Shown piece after piece: positions 16,467 to 25,395 of a stretch of DNA of 64,000 nt (position 1 is the stretch's first letter; the number at the start of each line of letters is the position of its first letter). The notes under the pieces are model-generated. The model was not told where the DNA came from and searched no databases. It was given only the letters and a program-made list of their open reading frames with translations. The position numbers and the translations under genes were made by a program. The stretch comes from Fimbriimonadaceae bacterium (GTDB lineage Bacteria; Armatimonadota; Fimbriimonadia; Fimbriimonadales; Fimbriimonadaceae): NCBI GenBank assembly GCA_019638675.1, contig JAHBTE010000001.1, positions 2,760,605 through 2,824,604 of the forward strand. Direction: 5' to 3'.

Positions 16467-17720
16467 GTGACCACAGCGTACCGACGAACTTTCCTGTTTA
16501 ACCTTGGGATGTCGGCTTTCTGGTTTGCCACTAGCTATAAGTGGTTCATTCTTCTTTTTGTCCTCATCCCTGATAAAGTGAGCACGATTGTCCCGGGGGG
16601 TGAGAAAAATGGTGCCTGGGGTTTAGTCCTCGGAACTGGCGCGTTCTGGGCTCTGATAGGGCCCTCAATTTTTGGCAGAATTTACGAAACTGCACCGGGA
16701 AAGCTACGTAATCGCGGGCCGTGGATTGCCCTTGGAAGTGGCATTACCTGCCTTGCCATTTTGCTAATCGGAGGAGCTAATTCCCTTCTCACTTTGGCCG
16801 CAGCTTATTTATTGCTCCAGATTTCAGACGACCTTGGTACTGGCCCATACGCTGGGATGGTAGCTGATACGGTTCCTGCCGAACACAGGGGTTACGCGAG
16901 TTCGATTTTAGGTGGTTTCAAGCTATTTGGCCAGATTGCTTCGGCTATCGCTGCATTAATTTTGCGCAAACCCGAAGTCATCCTAGTAGGAATTGCTGTA
17001 GTGAACGTGCTCAGTGCGGCGATCACAATCTATACGATTCGGCATCTCCCAAATGCTGACCGCACCGAAACAAAACGCCAGCCCTGGATTGAGGAGTACC
17101 TGTCCCCGTTTAAGAACCCTGATTTTCGTGCCGTATGGCTCAACCGATTCATCGTTGCATTTGCGTTCGGATGCGTCACCGCCTATGCTCTCAACTTCCT
17201 CAAGGACATGCTCCCTGCCTACACGCTATTCGGTGCTGATCTGAAGGATGCAAAATCCTCGGCGAACATCCTTGCCCTCACCATTAGCTTTGCCGGGATT
17301 TTCGGAGCTGTATTCAGTGCGAGAATCGCCGACAGAACTGGGCGCAAACCACTCTTGGTCACCGCCGCAATCATTCTTTCGCTCAGCCTTTTCCCCGTCG
17401 CATTTTTCAAAGAATTCACTCCTATTTGGATTTGCGTTTTTCTTTTTGGAATTGGCAACGGGATTTTCCAATCCAGTGACTGGGCAATTGCCTCTGATGT
17501 TCTCCCGAATCCCGACAAAGCCGCTACCGAAATGGGGGCTTGGCAATCCTCCGAGACGTCCGTGCAAGTTCTGGTTGGCCTCATCATGGGTCAGTTGATT
17601 GACGCACTAAACCGCCAATACCCTGGAGAGGGACGAGGATATCAGGCGATGGTGATCATCGCCTCAACCCTATTTCTTGCGTCGATTTTTGCCGTACGTA
17701 GCATTAAATCGGCCCGCTAA
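16467..17720 (+). CDS. MFS transporter
   Basis: This 417-residue protein has about twelve hydrophobic helices and two MFS-like repeats. The helix 2-3 loop contains GRIYETAPGKLRNRGPW, a GRxx pattern like that of SLC45/sugar:cation symporter relatives, and a second loop has ARIADRTGRKPLL, close to the classical MFS signature. The start is GTG 16467. Substrate is unknown; a sugar is a weak guess from the family resemblance. It stands alone between two terminator-like regions. Confidence 0.88.
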   Translation: MTTAYRRTFLFNLGMSAFWFATSYKWFILLFVLIPDKVSTIVPGGEKNGAWGLVLGTGAFWALIGPSIFGRIYETAPGKLRNRGPWIALGSGITCLAILLIGGANSLLTLAAAYLLLQISDDLGTGPYAGMVADTVPAEHRGYASSILGGFKLFGQIASAIAALILRKPEVILVGIAVVNVLSAAITIYTIRHLPNADRTETKRQPWIEEYLSPFKNPDFRAVWLNRFIVAFAFGCVTAYALNFLKDMLPAYTLFGADLKDAKSSANILALTISFAGIFGAVFSARIADRTGRKPLLVTAAIILSLSLFPVAFFKEFTPIWICVFLFGIGNGIFQSSDWAIASDVLPNPDKAATEMGAWQSSETSVQVLVGLIMGQLIDALNRQYPGEGRGYQAMVIIASTLFLASIFAVRSIKSAR

Positions 17721-17721
17721 T

Positions 17722-18438
17722 TTACTTTGTTGGCCTTTGATAACGGCCAGAATTGATTGCTAACTCCAACGCATTCCGATCCGTCATGTACGCCGCACTA
17801 TCTGCAGTAGCCATTGGAGCTTTATCCTTTAAGGCGGGCGGGAACGCCCATAACATAATCGTGTTTGAAAGGTCTGGAATATCTTTTGCTTCTTTGCCCG
17901 CTAGAGTCGGATTCGACTCTATACGTGTGCCCATAACACTGAACAACGAAGTGCTTTTCAAGTAAGGCATTACCTGCTTTTCTAGTGATCTCCCATTCCC
18001 CATTTCAGTAGGAAATCTATCGTCCCAATCTGCTTGGTAAATCATGATGCTTGTGGCAACTTGCTTGATATTAGACAATGCTTGTGTCTTTTTAGCTGCT
18101 TGTTTAGCCTGACTGAAAACGGGGAACAAAACTGCCGCGATAGGAGCGAAACAACTGCAAAGTACGGCTATCACAACAATAGTAATAATCAGCCCTGTGT
18201 TGCTCTTTTTGGGTGCCATTGGTGGCTGTTCGTACTGTGGTTGATAAGTCGCTTGAGGTGCTGGTTGTACTGGCGGAGGCATTGATCCCACTACCGAAGA
18301 GACTTTTACAAGCCGACCGGACTCAGCCTCCTCAATATCTGTGTCTGCATGCAAGCGACCATCGCCCACGAAAAGAGCTATGTCCTCTTTGGAAAACGGC
18401 CCAGTTTTGGCACCAGCACTATCAAAGATGAAATACAT
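17722..18438 (-). CDS. GYF_2-domain protein fused to a prepilin-like segment
   Basis: This 238-residue protein has an unusual plan. Residues 1-50 (MYFIFDSAGAKTGPFSKEDI) are a GYF_2 domain, then a Pro/Gln-rich linker (about 52-80), one membrane helix (about 84-108) and a C-terminal domain starting FPVFSQAKQAAKKTQALSN. That last part matches the sequence after the helix in the cassette prepilins at 44-63 kb, including an IYQADWDDRFP block. The FTLIE cleavage site is absent, so the protein is probably kept as a membrane protein with the GYF domain in the cytosol. I start it at ATG 18438; an upstream ATG would add 8 residues. Confidence 0.75.
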   Translation of the reverse strand: MYFIFDSAGAKTGPFSKEDIALFVGDGRLHADTDIEEAESGRLVKVSSVVGSMPPPVQPAPQATYQPQYEQPPMAPKKSNTGLIITIVVIAVLCSCFAPIAAVLFPVFSQAKQAAKKTQALSNIKQVATSIMIYQADWDDRFPTEMGNGRSLEKQVMPYLKSTSLFSVMGTRIESNPTLAGKEAKDIPDLSNTIMLWAFPPALKDKAPMATADSAAYMTDRNALELAINSGRYQRPTK

Positions 18439-18529
18439 CGTCTTCGTATTATACGACTGCAAGCCCTATCTGATGACCTCTAAATTCCCCGGACCAATTT
18501 AAGGCCCGCAGGTATCCTGCCTAGTTCAA

Positions 18530-20353
18530 ATGAGCTTTGCACAGCGCACAACATTTTGCGGAGAACTCTCCGCGCAAAACGTCGGCCAGACCGTTACCGT
18601 AAACGGATGGGCGAATAAGGTTCGCGACCTCGGCGGACTTTTCTTTGTTGACGTGCGCGACCGTAGCGGCATTGTTCAAGTGATCTTCCCTGAAAACACA
18701 AAAGCTGAACTCCGATCCGAAACCTGCCTGAGCATCACCGGAACCGTGCAAATGCGCGACGAAGCCAACCGAAATCCCAAGCAGGCGACTGGCGATATTG
18801 AAATTGCGGTGACATCTTTTGAAATACTCAACCAAGCGGTGACATTGCCGTTCCCTCTCAGCGATGAAGCGCAAATGGAAAAGGTGAACGAAGAGCTAAG
18901 GGTGAAGTATCGCTATCTCGACCTGCGCCGACCTTCGATGCACCGAAACCTTAAACTTCGGGCCGCGGCAGTGCGAAAGATCAGAAGCTTTTTCGACAAC
19001 CAAGGTTTTATCGAAACTGAAACCCCGATCATCACAAAGTCCACGCCCGAAGGCGCCCGCGACTACTTGGTGCCTTATCGCCTCAATCCCGGTGAATTTT
19101 ACGCGCTGCCGCAATCTCCACAGCAGTACAAGCAACTGTTGATGGTAGGCGGCTTGGAGCGATACTATCAAATCGCCAAATGCTTCCGCGACGAATCTCA
19201 GCGAGCCGACCGCCAACCAGAATTCACCCAGCTCGACCTTGAAATGTCGTTCGTCACGCAGGAGGACATTTTGAGCCTGATTGAGGCAATGACCAAGCAG
19301 GTCATTAATGAACTCATTCCGGAGTTCAGTCTTGAAAAAGATCCGGTCACCGACTTCCCTCGCCTGACCCATGCGGAATCCATGCGCTTGTATGGAAACG
19401 ATAAACCGGATCTCCGATTTGGTCTGCAATTATTTGATGCTTCTGAATTAGTCAAGAATTCTGAATTCGGCGTTTTTGCCAGCACTGTTGCGGCGGGCAA
19501 TTTTGTTCGTGGAATCCGGCATCCCGGCGGGGCTCAACTTTCAAGGAAGCAAATCACCGAACTTGAGGATTTGGTGAAATCTTTCGGAGCAAAAGGACTT
19601 GCAAACTTCGCCGTCATCAATCCGAGCGAAGATGTTGAAGGCTCTCGACTGATGGAAAGCGGCGTGCGGATTAAGGGCGGTATTTCCAAGTTCCTCTCCG
19701 AAACCGAAGTAACAGAACTCATCAAACTCAGTGAGGCCGAGGAAGGCGACTTACTGTTATTTGTGGCCGACAGCTGGGCCGTGAGCTGCGAAGCCCTTGC
19801 CCGGCTCCGATTGCAAATTGGAACCAACTGCGGTTTGCGCGATCCAAGAAAACTCGCTTTCGGTTTCGTTGTGGATTTCCCGCTTGTGGAATGGAACGAA
19901 GACGAACAGCGATGGGATCCATCGCACCACCCGTTCACAAGCCCGAAGGCTGAGGATATTGAATTCCTCACCACCGACACTGGTCGCGTCCGCGCCGACT
20001 GCTACGACATCGTGTGCAACGGTTACGAATGGGGTAGCGGTTCTATCCGTATCCATTCGCCGGAACTACAAGCGCAAATCTTCAAAATTATTGGCGTGAC
20101 CGAAGAACAGCAAAAGGAGCGGTTCGCACATATATTGGAAGCGTTCCAACTGGGTGCTCCACCACATGGTGGAATCGCAACTGGTATTGACCGGTTGATC
20201 ATGTTCTTGATCAACGAGGATAACATCCGCGAGGTTATTCCGTTCCCTAAAATGGGTAACGGTTACGACCCGATGATGGATGCTCCTTCACCAGTTGATG
20301 AAGCCCAATGGAAGGAAATGGGCCTCCAGCCAGCGGCTCAACAAAAATTGTAA
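18530..20353 (+). CDS. aspS: Aspartyl-tRNA synthetase
   Basis: This class-II enzyme of 607 residues is of the bacterial type. The OB-fold anticodon domain comes first (VTVNGWANKVRDLGGLFFVDVRDRSG), then class-II motif 1 and 2 (CFRDE about 221-225), the GAD insertion domain (about 290-430) and motif 3 GGIATGIDRLIMFL near 545. PQSPQQYKQLLMVGG is the family flipping-loop neighbourhood. Whether it also charges tRNA-Asn cannot be told from the window. Confidence 0.97.
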   Translation: MSFAQRTTFCGELSAQNVGQTVTVNGWANKVRDLGGLFFVDVRDRSGIVQVIFPENTKAELRSETCLSITGTVQMRDEANRNPKQATGDIEIAVTSFEILNQAVTLPFPLSDEAQMEKVNEELRVKYRYLDLRRPSMHRNLKLRAAAVRKIRSFFDNQGFIETETPIITKSTPEGARDYLVPYRLNPGEFYALPQSPQQYKQLLMVGGLERYYQIAKCFRDESQRADRQPEFTQLDLEMSFVTQEDILSLIEAMTKQVINELIPEFSLEKDPVTDFPRLTHAESMRLYGNDKPDLRFGLQLFDASELVKNSEFGVFASTVAAGNFVRGIRHPGGAQLSRKQITELEDLVKSFGAKGLANFAVINPSEDVEGSRLMESGVRIKGGISKFLSETEVTELIKLSEAEEGDLLLFVADSWAVSCEALARLRLQIGTNCGLRDPRKLAFGFVVDFPLVEWNEDEQRWDPSHHPFTSPKAEDIEFLTTDTGRVRADCYDIVCNGYEWGSGSIRIHSPELQAQIFKIIGVTEEQQKERFAHILEAFQLGAPPHGGIATGIDRLIMFLINEDNIREVIPFPKMGNGYDPMMDAPSPVDEAQWKEMGLQPAAQQKL

Positions 20354-20367
20354 TCCTGCGTTAACAA

Positions 20368-20518
20368 TGTGGAAAACTTGGTCACCGGATGGTCAAGAAT
20401 CATTGATCATCCCGACCGAAGTATTCTTAACAAAATTGAACCTAAATTCACCGTTTTGTTAGCATTTTTGTATTGCTCACAAGGCATTCCACCGACCTGT
20501 GGAAAACAGTGTGCAAAA
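20368..20518 (-). promoter_or_regulatory. DnaA-box-like sites upstream of nrdR
   Basis: In the 218-bp gap between aspS and nrdR, TGTGGAAAA occurs at 20368-20376 and 20498-20506, and TGTGCAAAA at 20510-20518. Their complements TTTTCCACA and TTTTGCACA fit the relaxed DnaA-box consensus TTWTNCACA. The last two are 12 bases apart. No clear NrdR box is visible. Binding is untested, and short A/T-rich sites can arise by chance. Confidence 0.4.
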
Positions 20519-20571
20519 CACACTTGAATCTAATTTGCCCCTGTGCAATCATTGCGAAACACTGGAACTGA

Positions 20572-21060
20572 ATGAAGTGTCCTTACTGCGGTCATGAAGA
20601 GCAAAAAGTGCTCGATTCCCGACCCGCAAGAGAATCCACATCCATCCGCCGCCGGCGAGAGTGCGATTCATGCGGTCGCCGCTTTACAACGTTTGAAGAA
20701 CCAGAAAAACCACGTCTTTACGTTATCAAATCCGATGGCGGACGCCAGTTGTTCGATAGGGAAAAACTTCTTAATTCCCTACTCTTGGCATGCGGAAAAC
20801 GACCAGTGCCAGTAGAAAGATTAGAGCAATCTGTTGCTCACATCGAAAGAGACCTGCTAGACCAATTTGAGCTAGAAGTCCAATCCTCTGACATCGGCGA
20901 GCGGGCGATGGAAGAGCTTTATCACATCGACACCATTGGCTACATTCGATACTCTAGTGTTTACCGCGCGTTTGATTGCCCGGAGCAGTTTGCTGAAATC
21001 GTTAAGAAAATGCAGCGCGATTCTCGGGCAAAATCTAAGGCAACCGTTTCTTCTCGGTAA
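20572..21060 (+). CDS. nrdR: Ribonucleotide reductase regulator NrdR
   Basis: NrdR senses dATP/ATP and represses ribonucleotide reductase genes. The 162-residue protein has the N-terminal zinc ribbon CPYCGHEEQKVLDSR ... CDSCGRRFTTFE (Cys 3, 6, 31, 34) and an ATP-cone domain (about 49-139, with DGGRQLFDREKLLNSLLLAC). Length and domain order are normal. No nrd genes are in the window. Confidence 0.96.
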   Translation: MKCPYCGHEEQKVLDSRPARESTSIRRRRECDSCGRRFTTFEEPEKPRLYVIKSDGGRQLFDREKLLNSLLLACGKRPVPVERLEQSVAHIERDLLDQFELEVQSSDIGERAMEELYHIDTIGYIRYSSVYRAFDCPEQFAEIVKKMQRDSRAKSKATVSSR

Positions 21061-21066
21061 TTCGCC

Positions 21067-22407
21067 ATGCGCCAAATCACGCGCCGACAACTTCTTCAAA
21101 CAACCGCCGCTGGGTTTGCTTTACCAGCGATCTCAAAAATTATTCCCGCCATGGATCAGCCAGTATTCCCTCAAATCTATCCGCGAATAGCAAAGTTCGA
21201 ACAGCTTGCATTCGGAATCTTTGTTCACTTTGGCCTGTACTCGTTAGTTGGAAAGGGAGAATGGACAATGTTCTCTCACGGAACTCCCCGCGATGAATAT
21301 ATGAAACTCATGTCACGCTGGTCGGTACCGGATTTTAGTGGTCAAAAACTGGCGCAATTAGCAAAGTCTGCTGGAGCTAAATATATTACGCTCACAAGCC
21401 GGCACCACGACGGCTTCAGCCTCTACGATACTCATGGGCTAAGTAAGTGGGATGTCACAAAAACTCCCGCCGGACGCGATATTATTCGCGATTTCGTGGA
21501 TGGTTGCAGAGCCGAAGGTATTGTCCCTTGTTTGTACCACACAACCTTGGATTGGTCGGATGATCGTTTCAAAAGCGATTGGAAAGGCTATCAACAGTAT
21601 CTTCGCGATTCTGTTGAAATCATTTGCTCTAACTACGGCGAACTGGGTGCAGTTTGGTTTGATGGTAACTGGAGCAAGCCAGAAGCCGATTGGGAGCTAG
21701 ACGCCCTTTATTCGATGATCCGCAAACTTCAGCCAGAAACAATGATTATTAACAATACTGGTATTGGCGAAGAAGGCAAGCTCGTTCATTCTGAAATCGA
21801 TGCTGTCACTTTTGAGCGGGGACGGGCAACACGAGTTGGCCCCAACAAGTTAACAAATAAGTACGTCACAGGAGAGATGTGCCACACCGCAAATTACCAT
21901 TGGGGAATTGCAATCCGCGATTTTAATATGCTCAGCCCTGCATCCGTCATTGAGGAGCTTTGCCGTGCCAGAGCAGTTGAAGCAAACTTCCTGATGAATC
22001 TTGGCCCCACCGGAACGGGAGCAATCCCTGATTACGAACGATCAATGTTTGAAGTTGTAGGGAACTGGGTTGATTTGCATGGTGGAAGTAACAACCCGAT
22101 CTACAGGGGTAAACCGAAACAAATTAAGGGTGAAGACGACGACTTTGGTCTGATTACAAACGACGACGCCTATTTGTTCATTTTCGATCTCACGGCAACC
22201 GCTGATCCTAGAGCAAGTGGCACAAACTCACGTGGGCCAGGGCCAAGAAAGTTCACCGGTCTGCCTCAACAATACGTCAATGCAAGGTGGCTTGATAACG
22301 GTGAAGTTCTAAAACTTGAACATGAAAACGGAGCATCCGTACTTCACGCAACCCAATATCCGTACGGGACGAATACTGTGGTTCGCATCGCTCACTTAAC
22401 TCAATGA
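21067..22407 (+). CDS. Alpha-L-fucosidase, GH29
   Basis: This 446-residue glycosidase starts with a twin-arginine-like signal (TRRQLLQTTAAGFALPA), so it may be exported folded. GH29 blocks seen are FGIFVHFGLYSLVGKGEW (about 50-67), YITLTSRHHDGFSLYD, and LGAVWFDGNW (about 195-204), where the Asp is the expected nucleophile. The catalytic acid in this family is poorly conserved and I do not assign it. It would release fucose from glycans in the periplasm or outside. It begins 6 bases after nrdR and overlaps the convergent next gene by 7 bases. Confidence 0.9.
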   Translation: MRQITRRQLLQTTAAGFALPAISKIIPAMDQPVFPQIYPRIAKFEQLAFGIFVHFGLYSLVGKGEWTMFSHGTPRDEYMKLMSRWSVPDFSGQKLAQLAKSAGAKYITLTSRHHDGFSLYDTHGLSKWDVTKTPAGRDIIRDFVDGCRAEGIVPCLYHTTLDWSDDRFKSDWKGYQQYLRDSVEIICSNYGELGAVWFDGNWSKPEADWELDALYSMIRKLQPETMIINNTGIGEEGKLVHSEIDAVTFERGRATRVGPNKLTNKYVTGEMCHTANYHWGIAIRDFNMLSPASVIEELCRARAVEANFLMNLGPTGTGAIPDYERSMFEVVGNWVDLHGGSNNPIYRGKPKQIKGEDDDFGLITNDDAYLFIFDLTATADPRASGTNSRGPGPRKFTGLPQQYVNARWLDNGEVLKLEHENGASVLHATQYPYGTNTVVRIAHLTQ

Positions 22408-23369
22408 TTCCGTTCTAATTCAACCCATTGAACAGACTTAAGCACCTTGGTTGCAAACTCCATGGCGCCTGACGTTCTGTTATCAACTACTGCGATAACG
22501 GCCCTTGCCTCTTGATCGTTTGTAAGAGCACGCCCCGCAATTTGAAGCTCTATGCCTTGAATGACAACTTTGCCCGTCAGGTCGTAATCCAAACCTCGTT
22601 CTGTTTTGTGCTGAACTAATGTGAGTTCAGACCTTGCACCTTGGACGTAGCCAGCCAGCCATTTGGTCATCGCGGCTTTGAACTGGTCAGGATCTTCGAA
22701 AATCACTTCCGCCCGATCCCAAACTGTTCCCACCATCATCGCAGGAAAATTATCTGAATCCAGAATTAAGCTGCGGGCTTCGCTGCGACTGCCCTCTTTA
22801 GCGGGAAGGAAGGCGATGCCAAGGTACGACTTCAAGCCCATTCCGCCAATATTGTCGACCTTGAAATCTCCGGTAGCGGGGTTCACGTACATCACCGAAG
22901 CAAGGATTTTTTCCATTAACTGCTGTTCTTTACGAGTGCAATCAAGGTTAATATCGTATTCCCAGCCATCGATCAAAACTCGTTGCCAAGCATGGACTTT
23001 GCCGCCGTCGGCATCAACTTCTAAAACAAACCCAATTGATTCAGTTGCTCCAAACTGATAAGCCTCGACAACGGGTGATTCGTTGAGAATGCTTTTGATT
23101 TTTCGCCCGTACAGCTGGCTAAATTCACCAAATTTATCGGTGTATGCCGCGCTCAGCTTTTGTGCATCTTCATAGCTTTTTTTGCTTGCTGTGATCTTGA
23201 GCTTGACCGATTGATAGTTTAGCGAGAACTCCAAACCATCGATGAGTTGGCGCTCTTTCGGAGCCTCCGGCAATTTGATTTTGAGCCCAGATTCATCAAG
23301 GCGGTATTCCTTCCAAACTGGTTCATCAGCGCGGATGGATAACCCTAAAACAAGTGCAAGCAGGCTCAT
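22401..23369 (-). CDS. Exported protein of unknown function
   Basis: I do not recognise this 322-residue protein. It starts with a short hydrophobic signal (MSLLALVLGLSIRA, likely cut before DEPVW). The mature part has two similar halves, each with strands, an aromatic-rich core and the phrase FLPAKEGSRSEARS between them, suggesting a duplicated fold. No cysteine pairs or catalytic motif are visible. It lies downstream of the TlpA-type gene, separated by a weak hairpin. Confidence 0.6.
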   Translation of the reverse strand: MSLLALVLGLSIRADEPVWKEYRLDESGLKIKLPEAPKERQLIDGLEFSLNYQSVKLKITASKKSYEDAQKLSAAYTDKFGEFSQLYGRKIKSILNESPVVEAYQFGATESIGFVLEVDADGGKVHAWQRVLIDGWEYDINLDCTRKEQQLMEKILASVMYVNPATGDFKVDNIGGMGLKSYLGIAFLPAKEGSRSEARSLILDSDNFPAMMVGTVWDRAEVIFEDPDQFKAAMTKWLAGYVQGARSELTLVQHKTERGLDYDLTGKVVIQGIELQIAGRALTNDQEARAVIAVVDNRTSGAMEFATKVLKSVQWVELERNH

Positions 23370-23385
23370 ATTTTTTCCAATGAAT

Positions 23386-23414
23386 AAGCCAGCAGGAAAA
23401 TTCCCCGCTGGCTT
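23386..23414 (-). terminator. Hairpin between tlpA-like gene and next gene
   Basis: AAGCCAGC (23386-23393) pairs with GCTGGCTT (23407-23414) across a 13-base loop. It lies 17 bases after the thioredoxin-like stop codon on the minus strand. The following U-tract is weak, so termination may be partial. Confidence 0.5.
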
Positions 23415-23431
23415 TCGTTAACTTTTGTATT

Positions 23432-23959
23432 TTACTTCTTAGCGACTTCGGCCTTGACCTTTCGCTCAATGTCAGCCTTAATCGTATCGTCAAATCCTTC
23501 CCACGTTTCGACAATCACACCTTTACGGTTAATCAGAACAAACTGAGGTACACCCGTGATCTTCATCTTTGTCGCAACATCATCAGCATCATAAGTAAAA
23601 GTGAATCCGTATTTGTGGTCGGCCTTATACTTCTTTGCAGCGGCGGAGCCAGCCGTTTCTTCCATCACATTCACGCCAACAACGGTCAATCCTTTGGAAT
23701 TCAGGGAGCTATGCAGGCTCTGCATAGTCGGACTCGCTTTTTTGCAAGGGCCGCACCATGTGGCCCAGAAATCTAGCAAAACCACTTTCCCTTTTAGGCT
23801 GGCATTGGTTAACGTTTTGCCATCTGTGGTCTTCATTTTGAAGGAAGGAGCAGTTTTGCCTTCCAGGGTGGCAGTCTTGTTTTGAGCGACTGCACTCATC
23901 ACGCCGACCACGAGCAGTGCGGTAGCGGCGGTTCCAATTCTCATCCAATTCTTATTCAT
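23432..23959 (-). CDS. TlpA/ResA-type exported thioredoxin
   Basis: This 175-residue protein has a signal or anchor helix (about 6-26, ending AVAQ) and an AhpC/TSA-like thioredoxin domain. The redox site is FWATWCGPCKKASP (Cys about 70 and 73), and the cis-proline loop is TGVPQFVLINRKG. It would reduce or oxidise disulfides outside the cytoplasmic membrane, for example in cytochrome c maturation. I start it at ATG 23959; a GTG at 23968 adds 3 residues. Confidence 0.9.
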   Translation of the reverse strand: MNKNWMRIGTAATALLVVGVMSAVAQNKTATLEGKTAPSFKMKTTDGKTLTNASLKGKVVLLDFWATWCGPCKKASPTMQSLHSSLNSKGLTVVGVNVMEETAGSAAAKKYKADHKYGFTFTYDADDVATKMKITGVPQFVLINRKGVIVETWEGFDDTIKADIERKVKAEVAKK

Positions 23960-24033
23960 CGCTCTCACAATTCTAACGCCTCAGACCTGTTGAGAGTTCA
24001 TTTTTTGGGCAAAGCGGGGGATAATTGCCCGTG

Positions 24034-25380
24034 ATGAAGCGGTGGTTGCCATGGTTAGCGATTCCAACCCTTTTCAGCATTTGGGTGATGCTGAAGCATG
24101 CGGCGGGCAATCTGCTCGCAGATACAGACACCGCCGTCTTACTTGCCAATATTCGCGAGCGAAACAATCCGTGGAGTTGGTTTGCCGGTGATTGGCCGCT
24201 GTTCAACCACTTTTACCGACCTATTTCAACCCTTCCTTTTGAACTCGATAACGCCCTGTATGGCAATAATGCGGCGGGCTACGGCCTTACGAACGCGATT
24301 ATTTGTGCGATCTGCATATTCGCTGCGTTTTGGTTTTTCCGTGAGTTCACAGATAATGCTCCCACAACTGGGGCTGCGACTGCGTTATTCGGTCTTTGTC
24401 ACATCACAATTGATCCTCTGCGAACCTTAGGCTCGCTATTCTGGATTCTGCCTTGCGTTGCCCTGATCGGTTTCACCCGTGGGAAATTCAAAGAAAAGCT
24501 CCCGAGTGTGCTGATCGCATTCTTTGTTTGTATGTTTATTACGCAAATACTGCCAAACACTCCTCTGGACTTCAAGAGCCGGATAGTTGATTGGCTTCCG
24601 GGCCGCACGGCAAGCACGATGACGATTTTTGCCCTCATTGCGATCGCTAGTTACACGCGGTTTGAGCGGCTCACCGCGGCTCGCAAACCGCAAGCGCCCA
24701 CTCCCTACGATGTCCCCGCAACTAAGAGTACAGTAGTCGCCAGTCCCGGTCGAGCACCTTGGATATGGGTAGCTGTTGCCGCAATTGCCACTGCACTTGC
24801 CTTGGGCGCGTATGAGCAGGCGATCATGATTCCGGCTCTCATCACTGGAATCTGCATTACTTTTGCTTTGAACCACCGCAAGCCGCATTGGGCGAACCTT
24901 GCCATTTTTTGGGGACTACTGATTGCTTACATAATTGTTCGCCGCCAGCTGGTGCCCAGCGATGTCTCTGGCTATCAGGCTCAGCAGTTCCGTTCCGGCC
25001 CAGGGGTTCTGCTGGACTTAACTAACTATCTTTTCCCCTCCGGGGCACAGATTCCAGTTCTCTGGTCTACTCTCGAGCTCGGCATAGTCGCTTTGATTAC
25101 TGGCTCTCCGTTTATAATTGCTTCGCTCGTCGCGGGCAACGTATTGGCGCTCAAAGAAGCCTTTCAATCCCGCTCAAGGTGGATTTTGTTCGCCAGCTTG
25201 CTGATGGGATTCTTCGCCTTTTTACCAATGGCCTGGCTCAAGTTTTTCAGTCACTACCACTACTTCCCGGCGGTGTTTTACTGTCTGTTTGTAGTGCTGA
25301 TGCTCCAGGTTGCATTTAGAACTCTGAAGGCGGCGCTTTCTCCTCCGCCGATCGATGCAAACCAGTTGCCCGCTCAATAA
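24034..25380 (+). CDS. Polytopic membrane protein, GT-C glycosyltransferase-like
   Basis: This 448-residue protein has roughly ten membrane helices. The first outer loop contains ADTDTAVLLANIRERN followed by FNHFYRPISTLPFELDNALYG, a pattern found in polyprenyl-linked GT-C sugar transferases, where an Asp of the first loop is catalytic. YEQAIMIPAL in a central helix is also typical. Substrate unknown. I use ATG 24034; TTG 24025 and GTG 24031 are alternatives. The next gene follows after 15 bases. Confidence 0.7.
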   Translation: MKRWLPWLAIPTLFSIWVMLKHAAGNLLADTDTAVLLANIRERNNPWSWFAGDWPLFNHFYRPISTLPFELDNALYGNNAAGYGLTNAIICAICIFAAFWFFREFTDNAPTTGAATALFGLCHITIDPLRTLGSLFWILPCVALIGFTRGKFKEKLPSVLIAFFVCMFITQILPNTPLDFKSRIVDWLPGRTASTMTIFALIAIASYTRFERLTAARKPQAPTPYDVPATKSTVVASPGRAPWIWVAVAAIATALALGAYEQAIMIPALITGICITFALNHRKPHWANLAIFWGLLIAYIIVRRQLVPSDVSGYQAQQFRSGPGVLLDLTNYLFPSGAQIPVLWSTLELGIVALITGSPFIIASLVAGNVLALKEAFQSRSRWILFASLLMGFFAFLPMAWLKFFSHYHYFPAVFYCLFVVLMLQVAFRTLKAALSPPPIDANQLPAQ

Positions 25381-25395
25381 CGTCATGAGTTGTAT

